The notes beneath the pieces were generated by a model. It did not search any database. It was not told where the DNA came from and saw only the letters and a list, made by a program, of their open reading frames with translations. Source: Aurantimonas coralicida_A (GTDB lineage: Bacteria; Pseudomonadota; Alphaproteobacteria; Rhizobiales; Rhizobiaceae). Taken from it: 64,000 nucleotides of DNA. The stretch covers positions 62,001 to 126,000 of the forward strand of contig NZ_JAYXIH010000004.1 in the NCBI RefSeq assembly GCF_036016755.1, given 5' to 3'. Shown here piece by piece: positions 17,511-28,792 of this stretch. The translations under genes were made by a program, and so were the position numbers. Positions within the stretch are counted from its first letter, which is position 1. Every line of letters starts with the position of its first letter.

Positions 17511-18071
17511 TCAGAACTCGCCGGTCTTCAAGACGCGCCCATCAGGCATGACGTTGCCGGTGGCGCCGTCGGGATTGCCGAACGGCACCGGCGGCGCGCC
17601 GGCTTCCGCCTCGCGATCGTGGTTCAACGCCCAGTGGACCGAGGGAAAGGCCAGTTCGTCCCACGGAATGGCATCGAAGGCGAACATATCCACGGCCTGG
17701 CTTTCCGGTCCCGCCGCGATGGTCGCCTCGGCGAGCCGCGCCCGGTAGATGAGCTGCACCTGGCTGATCCGCGGAACGGCGTAGACCGCGAGCAGCCGCT
17801 CGATCGTGAGCGACGCCTCGGCTTCCTCCCGCGCCTCGCGGCGGGCGCCGTCCTCGGGCGTCTCGTTCAGTTCCAGATAGCCGGCCGGGATCGTCCAAAA
17901 ACCCTTGCGCGGCTCGATCGCCCGTTTGCAAAGCAAGATCTTGCGATCGTGATGGACCACCGAGCCGACCACGATCTTGGGGTTTTCGTAGGCGACGAAA
18001 CCGCATGTGTCGCAGATCTTGCGCGGCAGGGCGTCGTCTTCGGGCGTGCGGAGGGAGAAGGAGGGGGTCAT
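17511..18071 (-). CDS. NUDIX hydrolase
   Basis: This 186-residue protein should hydrolyse a nucleoside diphosphate linked to another group. The Nudix box is complete at residues 64-86 (GYLELNETPEDGARREAREE plus AEA), with the REEAEA metal ligands. A CDTC pair at C20/C23 and the following GFVAYENPKIVVG are typical of the NUDIX group with a short zinc-knuckle remnant. The substrate is not predictable. Its ATG overlaps the misread 3' end of the upstream toxin frame. With the toxin frame restored, the gap is four bases, so it lies in the parDE transcript. Confidence 0.9.
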   Translation of the reverse strand: MTPSFSLRTPEDDALPRKICDTCGFVAYENPKIVVGSVVHHDRKILLCKRAIEPRKGFWTIPAGYLELNETPEDGARREAREEAEASLTIERLLAVYAVPRISQVQLIYRARLAEATIAAGPESQAVDMFAFDAIPWDELAFPSVHWALNHDREAEAGAPPVPFGNPDGATGNVMPDGRVLKTGEF

Positions 18072-18075
18072 CGCG

Positions 18076-18370
18076 TCACAGATGGTCCTCGATATTCATC
18101 CGGCCATGCAGGATGCGGACGACATTCGAGAGCGCCCGACGACGAACGCACATAAAAAATCTGATGCCGACCGCTTTGATGGAAGCGCAAACCCTTACGG
18201 TATCGCGACGCGTCGCGAGACGAGCCGGGGCGGTCAAACACGCGTTCGCAACTTCGGGCGATTTCGGAGACATATCGGTCCGCCTGATCTGCTCCATATC
18301 GCTTCAGTGTATAGAGATAGACAGCGGCAAGATCGCGGTACCCAGCGGGACTGAAGCGGACTTCCCTCAC
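18076..18370 (-). pseudogene. Frameshifted ParE/RelE-type toxin
   Basis: The first 80 residues (GTG start overlapping the parD stop) read like a ParE toxin: FSPAGYRDLAAVYLYTLKRY, a central DRPGSSRDASRYRKGL, and the strand HQIFYVR. The frame then runs into unrelated sequence to 18068. In the next frame the classic ParE ending VVRILHGRMNIEDHL appears and stops at 18076. Removing one base (an extra T in GAATGTC, around 18121-18127) joins both halves into a normal 97-residue ParE. Either the toxin is inactivated, as often happens to toxin-antitoxin pairs, or the assembly carries a one-base error. As it stands, the product lacks the conserved C-terminal block. Confidence 0.85.
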
Positions 18371-18615
18371 TCGGCGTCGGACCGCGAATGCATGTCGCGC
18401 AGGAACGTTTTGAGATCGAACGGCTGTGGCTCGCCGCTGTCAAACCCTTCCTGGATCGCGGCACGAAGCGCGGCGATCTTTCTCTGTCGTCGTTCCAAAA
18501 GTCGCAAGCCGGCGCGAACGACATCATCGGGGTCAGCGAATTCTCCGATTTCGACCTGCTGATCGACAAACGCGTCGTAGGGTTCGCCAAGTCTCTGCGA
18601 TTTTACGGAACTCAT
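18367..18615 (-). CDS. ParD-family antitoxin
   Basis: This 82-residue protein matches type II ParD antitoxins: a ribbon-helix-helix-like N terminus (VKSQRLGEPYDAFVDQQVEIGEF), the family hallmark DPDDVVRAGLRLLE, and the C-terminal toxin-binding half (RAAIQEGFDSGEP, FLRDMHSR). Its TGA overlaps the toxin GTG by two bases, the tight coupling usual for antitoxin-first operons. If the partner really is frameshifted, the antitoxin is left alone and should be dispensable. Pairs of this kind normally repress their own promoter, here in the 64 bases upstream. Confidence 0.88.
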   Translation of the reverse strand: MSSVKSQRLGEPYDAFVDQQVEIGEFADPDDVVRAGLRLLERRQRKIAALRAAIQEGFDSGEPQPFDLKTFLRDMHSRSDAE

Positions 18616-18679
18616 TCCAGACCTCCGGCTGTCACTTTCAGCTATTTTCAGGGCTTTCGAGAAACAAGGAACAGCCTCC

Positions 18680-19357
18680 TCAGCTCGTCGGCGCCTTCTC
18701 GGCCGGCTTTCGCGCCAACACCGCTTCGATCGCCGGCATCAGCCCGGTCTCGATGAGCTCGGGCGAAAACGGCCCCGTCTGCTTATAGACGATCTCGCCG
18801 TCCGGGGTGACGAGGAAGGTTTCCGGGATGCCATAGACGCCCCAGTCGATCGTCGCCGTGCCCTTGGGATCGACTCCGACCGCGTCATAGGGATTGCCGA
18901 GCGATTCCAGGAATTCGAGCGCGTTTTCCGGCTTGTCCTTGTAGTTGATCCCGACCAACCGGAACCGGTCATCCTTCCCAAGGTCCATCAACAGGGGATG
19001 CTCGACGCGGCAGGGCACGCACCAGGAGGCGAAGACGTTGACCACCACCGGCCGGCCGTCGCCGAACCCCGCAAGGTCGAGACCCGGCGTCGGTTGCCCG
19101 TCCGGTCCCTTGAGCCCTTCCAAAGGCGGCAACGTAGTCTCCGGCGCGGTCTTGCCGATCAGCACCGACGGGATGATCTGGGCGTTCTTTCCCGAAAGCA
19201 GCTGATAGAGGAAGACGGAGGCAAGCCCGCCGAACAGCAGCAGCGGCAAAAGAACCAGCCAGTTGCGCCGCGGCTTGGCGGGGCGGGAGGGCGGCGTCTC
19301 GCCGTCAACTGGCGTTGGCGCGGTCGGGATCGTCGTCTCGGTCGGCTGCTCGGTCAT
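18680..19357 (-). CDS. ccmG: Thiol:disulfide interchange protein CcmG (DsbE)
   Basis: CcmG keeps apocytochrome c or CcmH cysteines reduced in the periplasm for haem attachment. The 225-residue protein has a Pro/Thr-rich cytoplasmic start, one membrane anchor (32-52) and a thioredoxin domain with VVNVFASWCVPCRVEHPLL (C113, C116), the PENALEFLESLGNPYDAVGVDP block specific to DsbE and the cis-Pro YGIPETFLV. Its ATG overlaps the ccmD stop (ATGA), so the two are co-translated. It ends the ccm cluster on this strand. Confidence 0.95.
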   Translation of the reverse strand: MTEQPTETTIPTAPTPVDGETPPSRPAKPRRNWLVLLPLLLFGGLASVFLYQLLSGKNAQIIPSVLIGKTAPETTLPPLEGLKGPDGQPTPGLDLAGFGDGRPVVVNVFASWCVPCRVEHPLLMDLGKDDRFRLVGINYKDKPENALEFLESLGNPYDAVGVDPKGTATIDWGVYGIPETFLVTPDGEIVYKQTGPFSPELIETGLMPAIEAVLARKPAEKAPTS

Positions 19358-19542
19358 TGTGCCGTCCCTGTCGTCTCCAGAGCCGCGCCGCGACCGGCGG
19401 AGCGCCGGCGAACGCCTCTCGCCTCGAGCGCCTTCAGAGCGCGCCGCTGCGCCTTCGCGTCAAGGAAAACCCACAATGCCAGCCCGACCAGAGCCAGCGC
19501 CGAGACCCCATAGGCCGAGACGATAAAGCCGAAATAATTCAT
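19354..19542 (-). CDS. ccmD: Haem exporter protein CcmD
   Basis: A 62-residue single-pass membrane protein that stabilises the CcmC-CcmE haem-transfer complex. It opens with the CcmD signature (YFGFIVSAYGVSALALVGL) and its membrane helix (residues 5-26), then a basic cytoplasmic tail (DAKAQRRALKALEARG) typical of the family. ATG 19542 has GAGGAA eight bases before it. In-frame extension upstream is unneeded. The position between ccmC (11 bases away) and ccmG (4-base overlap) confirms the call. Confidence 0.93.
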   Translation of the reverse strand: MNYFGFIVSAYGVSALALVGLALWVFLDAKAQRRALKALEARGVRRRSAGRGAALETTGTAQ

Positions 19543-19552
19543 GACATTTTCC

Positions 19553-20311
19553 TCAGGCCTCGGCGTTGCGGGCCGCAAGCCGCGACAGCGCCGCGACGCG
19601 GCGGCGCAGCACCTCGGTGCGCATCGCCGTCAGATGCAGGGCGAAAAACAGCAGCGTAAAGCCGACCGCCGAGATCAGCAGCGGTGCCAGAAACACCGCC
19701 GGCATCGCCGGGCCGTCGGGGCGCAGAACGCTCGCCGGCTGGTGCAACGTGTTCCACCAATCGACCGAGAACTTGATGATCGGGATATTGACGAAGCCGA
19801 CGAGGACGAGGATCGCCGCGGCCTTGGCGCTCTTGCCCGGATCGTCCAGCGCCCGGGTCAGCGCGATCAGCCCCAGATACATCAGGAACAGGATAAAGAC
19901 CGAGGTGAGCCGGGCATCCCAGACCCACCAGGTGCCCCACATCGGCCGGCCCCAGATCGAGCCGGTGATCAGCGACAGCGCCGTGAACACGGCGCCGATC
20001 GGCGCAGCGGCCTTCACCGCCACATCGGCCAGCGGATGACGCCAGACCAGGGTGCCGAGGGCCGACACGCTCATCACCGTCCAGGCCATCATCGCGATCC
20101 AGGCGAAGGGCACATGAATGAACATGATCTGCACGGTCGCGCCTTGCTGGTAATCCGGCGGCGCGGTGAAGCCGAGGAACAATCCCACGGCGAGCGCGAG
20201 CAAAGCCAGCCCATAAAGCCAGGGCTGGATCTTTCCCGACAACGCCAGGAAGCGGGTCGGGTTGGCGAGAATGGTCAAGCGCGACGGCTTGGCGGCGGAG
20301 AGGTCGGTCAT
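19553..20311 (-). CDS. ccmC: Haem exporter/haem lyase subunit CcmC
   Basis: CcmC presents haem to CcmE at the outer face of the inner membrane. The 252-residue protein has six membrane helices, the Trp-rich haem-binding loop WGTWWVWD (125-132) and the two conserved haem-ligand histidines in HVPFAW (H66) and in TLHQPAS (H190). Length and motifs are normal. It is followed closely by ccmD. Upstream lies a small extra membrane gene (20363-20599) in place of the usual direct junction with ccmB. Confidence 0.96.
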   Translation of the reverse strand: MTDLSAAKPSRLTILANPTRFLALSGKIQPWLYGLALLALAVGLFLGFTAPPDYQQGATVQIMFIHVPFAWIAMMAWTVMSVSALGTLVWRHPLADVAVKAAAPIGAVFTALSLITGSIWGRPMWGTWWVWDARLTSVFILFLMYLGLIALTRALDDPGKSAKAAAILVLVGFVNIPIIKFSVDWWNTLHQPASVLRPDGPAMPAVFLAPLLISAVGFTLLFFALHLTAMRTEVLRRRVAALSRLAARNAEA

Positions 20312-20362
20312 AAGCCTAGTTTAGGAGCTCCCAGGAGGGATAAGGCGAGAATTGTAGGGTCT

Positions 20363-20599
20363 TCATAACCTAAGCACCGTGGATAGCGGCGTGTCATTCC
20401 CAGCCAGATGCATCACGATCCAGATCATCCAAGTGATCGGCCAGATCGCGGCAAGAAAGGCGTCGATCGTCAGGCTCATGACGATTTTCAGGAAGACCGA
20501 CATGCCGCTTTGCCACGTGTCCACCACGCCAAGGATGAAGGTGAGCGGGCCGCCGATCATCATGACGATGGCAAACGGTGCGGCGAGCAAGCTTCTCAT
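20363..20599 (-). CDS. Small two-helix membrane protein inside the ccm cluster (78 aa)
   Basis: An uncharacterised 78-residue protein with two strongly hydrophobic helices (about 5-25 and 38-65), the second rich in Trp, Ile and Met (AAIWPITWMIWIVMHLAG). It has no signal peptide cleavage site and no motif I recognise. It lies between ccmB and ccmC on their strand, 51 bases before ccmC and 204 bases after ccmB, a place where Rhizobiales genomes usually have no gene. It may be an unrelated insertion with its own promoter, or a helper of cytochrome c maturation. The latter is only inference. Confidence 0.6.
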   Translation of the reverse strand: MRSLLAAPFAIVMMIGGPLTFILGVVDTWQSGMSVFLKIVMSLTIDAFLAAIWPITWMIWIVMHLAGNDTPLSTVLRL

Positions 20600-20803
20600 T
20601 TGGGCCTTCGTTTTCTATTGCGCGCCCTTCGCGCTACCGAGGTCGGCAGATTAACGTCGGCAAGTCCGTAACTGCAACCGCTCGCAAATATGTTCTGGTT
20701 ACGCAGACGTTAAAGCAGCGGGTTCGCCCGAGGATGACGAGGCACGGACAGGAAAGCATCACTTTTCCTCCAGGCGGCGGCGCATCGCATCGGGACGCCT
20801 GCC

Positions 20804-21463
20804 TCAATCAGCACTCGTCTTCAGCGCCGCGCCCGCCGCGATCGGTCCCAGTGCCCCGAAGAACAACGTCAAGGCGACGAGAATGAGGAATGGCGGGAGA
20901 AACGGATCGGGATCGTTGACCGCGCCGTAGGTCGCCGAGACGCCGAAGATCAGCACGGGGATCGCCAGCGGCAGGACGAGGACCGAGACCAGCAATCCGC
21001 CGCGCGGCAGCGCGACGGCGACGGCGGCCCCGACGGCGCCGATGAAGGTGATCGCGGGAGTGCCGGCGAGAAGCGTCGCCATGACCGCCCCGATTGCCAC
21101 CGGATCGAGCGCGAGGAAGAGGCCAAGAACCGGCGCGGCAAGGACCAGCGGCAAGCTGGAGGCGACCCAGAGCGCCAGGCATTTGGCAAGGACGACCAGC
21201 GGAAGCGGCGTCGGCCCGGCGATCAAAAGATCGAGCGTGCCGTCGTCACGGTCGGCCTGGAACAGCCGGTCGAGGGTGAGCAGCGCCGACAACAACGCCC
21301 CGATCCACAGAATCGCCGGCCCGATGCGCGACAGAAGATTGAGGTCCGGGCCAATGCCGAACGGGATCGTCGCGACCACGGCAAGGAAGAAGATCACGCC
21401 GGTCATCGCCCCGCCGCCGCCGGAAAAGGCGAGCCCCAGGTCGCGGCGGAACAGCGCGATCAT
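20804..21463 (-). CDS. ccmB: Haem exporter permease CcmB
   Basis: CcmB is the membrane part of the CcmAB ABC unit that drives release of holo-CcmE. The 219-residue protein shows six membrane helices, the family start MIALFRRDLGLAFSGG and the conserved LDRLFQADRDDGTLDLL loop, followed by GLSLWVAS-like LALWVASSLPLV. ATG 21463 is preferred over an in-frame TTG two codons upstream because it overlaps the ccmA stop as ATGA. It is co-translated with ccmA. Confidence 0.95.
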   Translation of the reverse strand: MIALFRRDLGLAFSGGGGAMTGVIFFLAVVATIPFGIGPDLNLLSRIGPAILWIGALLSALLTLDRLFQADRDDGTLDLLIAGPTPLPLVVLAKCLALWVASSLPLVLAAPVLGLFLALDPVAIGAVMATLLAGTPAITFIGAVGAAVAVALPRGGLLVSVLVLPLAIPVLIFGVSATYGAVNDPDPFLPPFLILVALTLFFGALGPIAAGAALKTSAD

Positions 21464-22152
21464 AACCAACCCTCCGCGGCGGCGATCGCCGCCTCGTCGA
21501 AGCCGCCGGATCGCTCGTCAGCGGCAGGCAGGCGGCGCGACTCCAGCCGCAATTCGCGTACCGCCGCCATCCCCAGCGGCTGGTGGGTCGCGGCGATAAC
21601 GATGCCGCCGCCGGCCAGATGCGCGTCCATCAACGTTCCGAATCGCTGCTGCGAGGAAGCGTCGAGCGCCGATGTCGGCTCGTCGAGAATCCACACCAGC
21701 CGCTCGACCACGAGCAGCCGGGCGAGACTTGTCCGCCGCTGCTGGCCGGCCGACAAATACGAAAACGGCAGATGCGCAAGATCGGGAAGGCCGACGGCCT
21801 CGAGCGCCGCCTCGATCGGATGCCCGCCGCCGCCGAGGAAACGACGCCAGAAGGCGAGATTATCCCGGACGCTGACACCCGGCTTCATGGCGTTGCGGTG
21901 GCCGACATAATGGGCGATCTCGGCGACGGTCCGGGCCGGTTCGCCGTCGGCGGCGGTGGCGCCCGTGACAGCAACGTGCCCGGCGAGCGGCCGCAGCAGC
22001 CCGGCAAGCGTGCGCAGAAGCGTCGACTTGCCGGCGCCATTCGGACCGGTGATCACCAGTCCGTCCCCGGCCCGTACCGCGAAATCCAGGGGACCAGCCA
22101 CGGTTTCAAGACCACGTCCGACCGAAAGCCTGTTGGCGGTGATCGTCAGCAC
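21460..22152 (-). CDS. ccmA: Cytochrome c maturation ABC transporter ATP-binding protein CcmA
   Basis: CcmA hydrolyses ATP for the CcmABCD complex. The 230-residue protein has Walker A GPNGAGKS (36-43), the CcmA-typical HYVGHRNAMKPGVSVRDNL, the signature LSAGQQRR, Walker B ILDEPTSALD and the switch region ATHQP. No ATG begins at the right place. GTG 22152 gives the standard start (LTITANRLSVGRG), and the 51 codons open upstream do not resemble CcmA. It overlaps ccmB by four bases and is divergent from acnA. Confidence 0.94.
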   Translation of the reverse strand: MLTITANRLSVGRGLETVAGPLDFAVRAGDGLVITGPNGAGKSTLLRTLAGLLRPLAGHVAVTGATAADGEPARTVAEIAHYVGHRNAMKPGVSVRDNLAFWRRFLGGGGHPIEAALEAVGLPDLAHLPFSYLSAGQQRRTSLARLLVVERLVWILDEPTSALDASSQQRFGTLMDAHLAGGGIVIAATHQPLGMAAVRELRLESRRLPAADERSGGFDEAAIAAAEGWL

Positions 22153-22533
22153 GGGATACGTACACGATTCGTCATTGGCGGCGTATATCAGAGCCAGCGG
22201 GTCTTCGGCGAGGCGTAGACGCCTTGCAACCTGCCGTTCCGCCCAGTTTTCTCCTCCCCACTCAGCCGACCTCCTTCGCACTGCGACAGAAATTCCGCCT
22301 TCCAAACACTGTGCCCTTTATAGGCGTTGCAAACTTCGCTATGAGGACGGCAACCACACCAGCGACCGGCGTGGAATTTTTTCAGCGCCGATCTCAAGGC
22401 CCCGCCCGGCACCGGCGGGCGCCGGGGCGGACAAGCGGAAATGGTCGTACCCGCATCTTCGAGCGCTTTTCCGCGGCGCTCAAGGCCGTTCGCCCTTCGG
22501 ACTTCCATCCTGGTTCGAAAGGAACGAAGCCAT
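22153..22533. promoter_or_regulatory. Divergent intergenic region between ccmA and acnA
   Basis: These 381 bases separate two divergent operons and must contain their promoters, but no convincing -35/-10 pair or operator was identified. Bases 22403-22431 are very G+C-rich and can fold into an imperfect hairpin (CCCCG-CCCG against CGGG-CGGGG). A 106-residue minus-strand frame in the region has the composition of a shadow. The acnA Shine-Dalgarno AAAGGAA lies about ten bases before its ATG. Confidence 0.4.
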
Positions 22534-25308
<2,775 letters not shown>

Positions 25309-25543
25309 TCCCAGGCACCGTCCTGCACATGGCAGATGACGATCATCGACGCCGCCGCGCCTCGTGCCGGCGGCGTCGCTCGTTTGGCCGACCGATCAAT
25401 GACTTGTCATCCGCAATTGACTGGCAGACGCATCCGTCGATCGCTACGGTACGATCGATGACGAAACCCCAGGCAAAAGCGCTCCAGAACACTGACGGCC
25501 CCCGTCCCGCAGACGGACCGGCAGGTTCGTCCAAGGTGGTCTC

Positions 25544-26335
25544 GTGACCGTCCTTCACCTCATTCGACGCGCCTTTCCGGCATTCGCGTTGCTGATGCTC
25601 TTCCCGTTTGTCAGTGGAGCCCGAGCCGGCGACGCACCCGCCGAGCCCGTCACCCAGGTGCTGGAATTGTTCACCAGCCAGGGCTGTTCGTCCTGCCCGC
25701 CGGCGGATCGCCTCCTGACCAAGCTGGCCAAGGAACCGGGCGTTCTCGCGCTCGGCTATCACGTCGACTATTGGGATTACATCGGCTGGCGCGACATCTT
25801 CGGTTCGCCCGAAAACACCGAGCGGCAGCGCGCTTACGCCCAGGCCTTCGCCACCACCACGATCTACACGCCGCAAATGGTCGTGAATGGCCGCAAGGGT
25901 GTCGTCGGTTCGCATGAAGCGAAGATCCGCAAACTCATGCAGGCGACGTCGCTTCCGCAAGGGGGAGACACGCCAAAGGTAGCGTTAAGTGTCGAAGGCG
26001 ACCGGCTGCACATCACCGCGGACGTCGGCCGGCTGGATCCGGACAGTCCGGCACCGGTACTGATGCTGGTCACCTTCGGTGACGAAGCGACGACGACGAT
26101 CGAGCGCGGCGAAAATAACGGCCACACCATCGTCAACACGCGTCCCGTCCGTGGCTGGCGCCTTCTCGGCATGGCCGCGGGCGAACCGATGGATATCGAT
26201 CTGCCCTTGGCGTCGCTACTGAAACGGGGAGAGCCGAGCGGGGGTGGCTGCGCGGTAATCCTTCAGGCCGTGACGGCGGATGGAATGCCGGGACCGATTC
26301 TCGCCGCGGCGCAGATGGAATTCGCCGATCCATGA
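25544..26335 (+). CDS. Exported DUF1223 protein (thioredoxin-like)
   Basis: A 263-residue secreted protein: signal peptide to about residue 28 (cleavage near ARAGDA), then the DUF1223 fold opening with VLELFTSQGCSSCPPADRLL, where C48-x2-C51 resembles a thioredoxin site, and GYHVDYWDYIGWRDIFGSPE. Activity is unproven, and a periplasmic redox role is a reasonable guess. The GTG start has AAGGTGG just ahead. The gene follows acnA by 235 bases on the same strand, a neighbour pair common in Rhizobiales. Confidence 0.9.
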   Translation: MTVLHLIRRAFPAFALLMLFPFVSGARAGDAPAEPVTQVLELFTSQGCSSCPPADRLLTKLAKEPGVLALGYHVDYWDYIGWRDIFGSPENTERQRAYAQAFATTTIYTPQMVVNGRKGVVGSHEAKIRKLMQATSLPQGGDTPKVALSVEGDRLHITADVGRLDPDSPAPVLMLVTFGDEATTTIERGENNGHTIVNTRPVRGWRLLGMAAGEPMDIDLPLASLLKRGEPSGGGCAVILQAVTADGMPGPILAAAQMEFADP

Positions 26336-26498
26336 CGCCGGCCAGGTGACGGCCGATCAGTCATCCGGCGCGCGTTTGCCGCCAGATGGCCATTCCGTGT
26401 TGTCGGCATCGGAAACGGTTTTGCCCGCGGCCGGTTTCATGCGAACATGCCGAAGAGTTGCGGCTTCCTCCGCGGCAAAGCATTGGACGAGGGCAGTC

Positions 26499-26876
26499 TT
26501 GACGGATTTCGGATCGGAGGGAGAAACCGCGACCAATCTCCTCCCCTTTCCCCGTCAGAATTCCTGTCATTTTTCCATCGTCTCGTTCGATCGACGAGAA
26601 TTGTCCGAGATCCTCAAGATTTACGGACGCATGGTCGCGGCCGGCGAATGGCGGGACTACGCCATCGACACGTTGAAGGATCGGGCGGTGTTCTCGGTCT
26701 TCCGCCGGGCCAGCGAAATGCCGCTCTATCGGGTGGAGAAAAATCCGAAGCTCGCCCGTAAGCAGGGGGCGTACCAGGTCGTCGCCGCTGGCGGCCTCGT
26801 TATGAAGCGCGGCCATGACCTGACCGCCGTGCTCCGCGTGTTCGACAAGGGATTGAAACTGGCGGAGAACGGTTGA
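26499..26876 (+). CDS. DUF2794 family protein
   Basis: A 125-residue protein carrying the DUF2794 signature almost unbroken: VSFDRRELSEILKIYGRMV, AAGEWRDYAIDTLKDRAVF, SVFRRASEMPLYRVEKNP, KLARKQGAYQVVAAGGLV and KRGHDLTAVLRVF. The family is widespread in Alphaproteobacteria and of unknown function. No ATG fits, so I place the start at TTG 26499, which gives MTDFGSEGE and has GAGGGCAG seven bases before it. The upstream ATG at 26439 would add 20 unlike residues. It follows the DUF1223 gene as usual in the order. Confidence 0.88.
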   Translation: MTDFGSEGETATNLLPFPRQNSCHFSIVSFDRRELSEILKIYGRMVAAGEWRDYAIDTLKDRAVFSVFRRASEMPLYRVEKNPKLARKQGAYQVVAAGGLVMKRGHDLTAVLRVFDKGLKLAENG

Positions 26877-27011
26877 GACCGTCCGCTGGTGCGAAAGCCC
26901 TGGATGACGATATCCATTGCCGGCTACAGAAGTTTATCCCGCCCGCCGCCCCGCGAAGGGATCGCCTATTGGGTCGTGGCGTTGCTGCAGAACCGGGACG
27001 GGTGAGGGCGA

Positions 27012-28157
27012 ATGACCAGAGCGAAGACAAATCACGCCGAGCTTCGAGACAAGGGCCGGGGGCGACACGCCGACCGGCCCGGTGAAATTCCCGTCGCGGG
27101 TTGGAAGAGCATCCTTTGGCGGGTTTACGAGGAAATGGGCGACGATCGCGTCACTCTCGTCGCCGCGGGCGTGACCTATTATCTGCTTCTCGCCATAGTC
27201 CCGGGCCTTGCCGCCTTCGTTTCCCTCTACGGACTTTTCGCCGATCCGGCGACGGTCAGCGATCATCTGGCACAGTTGCGCGCCTTCATCCCTGGCGGCG
27301 GAATGGATGTTCTGGAGACGCAACTGAAACGACTGGCGTCGAAGGGCGACACCACGTTGGGGCTGTCGCTGGTTATCTCCTTCGCAGTCTCGCTGTGGAG
27401 CGCCAATGCCGGAGTCAAGTCGCTGTTCGAGGCGATGAACGTCGCTTATGATGAGCGGGAAAGCCGTTCCTTCTTCAAGCTGAACGCGATCTCCCTCAGC
27501 TTCACGCTGAGTCTCATCGTTGTGTCGTTGCTGATGATCGGCCTCGCCGTGGTTCTGCCAGTTCTCCTGGGCTATCTCGGCCTGGGTACGGGGCTGGAAT
27601 GGCTGATCTCCGGCCTCAGTCTCCTCCTGATGATCGTGGTGTTCTCTCTCGGCCTTGCCGCGCTCTACCGCTGGGGTCCGGACCGTGCGAACGCCAAATG
27701 GCGGTGGATCACCCCGGGCGCAATCCTCACGCTCGTAGTCACCACGATCGTTTCATTGCTGTTTTCCTGGTACGCCGCCAATTTCGGTTCCTACGATGCC
27801 ACCTATGGTTCGCTCGGCGCGTTGATCGGTTTCATGACCTGGATCTGGCTGACGATGATCATTCTGATCGTCGGCGGCGAGTTGAACTCGGAAATGGAGC
27901 ACCAGACCGCCCGGGACACGACCACCGGGGCGCCGCAGCCCTTGGGCCAGCGCGGCGCCGCCATGGCTGATCGTGTCGCCGGACAATCCTCCGACGCCGA
28001 TGGTTCCGGTCGCGGCCGCACCCCTCTGACGCGGGAGGAAGAATCCGCCGAGAGCAAGCGGCGACGCGAAGGATTGTCGGTTGGCAAGCTGGCGGTGGCG
28101 CTCCCCGCCGCGCTGTTGCTCACCTACCTCAAGCGCCGGTCCGAGCGGCAGAGCTGA
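27012..28157 (+). CDS. YihY/BrkB family inner-membrane protein
   Basis: A 381-residue membrane protein of the YihY/BrkB (once ribonuclease BN) family, of uncertain function and possibly a transporter. Marks are DRVTLVAAGVTYYLLLAIVPGL, SLWSANAGVKSLFEAMNVAY, the RFRWGPDR-like ALYRWGPDRANAKWRWITPG and LGALIGFMTWIWLTMIILIVGGELN. Six helices span about 45-290. The last 90 residues are soluble and polar, then a short final helix (AALLLTYLKRR). The ATG follows GAGGGCG. It stands 135 bases after DUF2794 and converges on an acetyltransferase. Confidence 0.92.
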   Translation: MTRAKTNHAELRDKGRGRHADRPGEIPVAGWKSILWRVYEEMGDDRVTLVAAGVTYYLLLAIVPGLAAFVSLYGLFADPATVSDHLAQLRAFIPGGGMDVLETQLKRLASKGDTTLGLSLVISFAVSLWSANAGVKSLFEAMNVAYDERESRSFFKLNAISLSFTLSLIVVSLLMIGLAVVLPVLLGYLGLGTGLEWLISGLSLLLMIVVFSLGLAALYRWGPDRANAKWRWITPGAILTLVVTTIVSLLFSWYAANFGSYDATYGSLGALIGFMTWIWLTMIILIVGGELNSEMEHQTARDTTTGAPQPLGQRGAAMADRVAGQSSDADGSGRGRTPLTREEESAESKRRREGLSVGKLAVALPAALLLTYLKRRSERQS

Positions 28158-28179
28158 GCCATAAGGCTGATCAGCGCGG

Positions 28180-28743
28180 CTATCGCTGGTACAGCGTGCC
28201 GGGAGAGCGCGTCTCGTCGGGCAGCGTCGAGCCGGCCGCGCCAAGCGGCATCTGCATCAGAACGGTATCGATCCAGCGGCCGAATTTGAAGCCGGACTGC
28301 TCGAAGACCCCGATCATGCGGAAGCCTGCCCGTTCATGCAGCCTGACCGACGGCGCGTTACCGGAGTCGCCGACGACGGCGATCATCTGGCGGAAGCCGC
28401 TTTCGGCCGAGATCTCGATGAGGCGGGTCAGAAGATCGCCGCCCACACCGCGTCCCTTTGCATCCGGAGCGACATAAACCGAATCCTCCACCGACCAGCG
28501 ATAGGCGGGTCTGGCGCGGAAGGCATTGGCGTAGGCGTATCCCAGGACTAACCCGTGGGCGTCTTCCGCGACGATGAAGGGATAGCCCTGACCCGTCATC
28601 GCGGTGAAGCGCGCCGCCATTTCCGCCTCGTCCGGCGGCAAGATTTCAAATGTCCCGGTGCCGTGCAGCACCGCGTGCTCGTAGATCGACCGGATCGCCG
28701 GGACGTCTTCGATGCTGGCGGGTCGGATCGTATGAGCGCTCAT
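28180..28743 (-). CDS. GNAT N-acetyltransferase, phosphinothricin/methionine sulfone type
   Basis: A 187-residue acetyltransferase close to the Pat/YncA/MddA group, which acetylates phosphinothricin, methionine sulfone or related amino acids. The family marks are IRPASIEDVPAIRSIYEHAV, the FEILPPDEAEMAARF block, AYRWSVEDSVYVAPDAKGRG (motif A, binding acetyl-CoA) and SVRLHERAGFRMIGVFEQSG near the C terminus. ATG 28743 gives the typical start (MSAHTIRPA). In-frame extension upstream is A-poor. The true substrate here is not known. It is convergent with YihY. Confidence 0.9.
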   Translation of the reverse strand: MSAHTIRPASIEDVPAIRSIYEHAVLHGTGTFEILPPDEAEMAARFTAMTGQGYPFIVAEDAHGLVLGYAYANAFRARPAYRWSVEDSVYVAPDAKGRGVGGDLLTRLIEISAESGFRQMIAVVGDSGNAPSVRLHERAGFRMIGVFEQSGFKFGRWIDTVLMQMPLGAAGSTLPDETRSPGTLYQR

Positions 28744-28792
28744 CGGCAGGCAAGCCCAAGCTTCGTTGCAATCTGGATGTCGCAAAAGCAAT

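Noticed and set aside
25458..25547. A 29-residue ATG frame ending at the start of the DUF1223 gene
   Set aside because: Too short, low in information and without a Shine-Dalgarno sequence. Coupling to the DUF1223 GTG could be chance.
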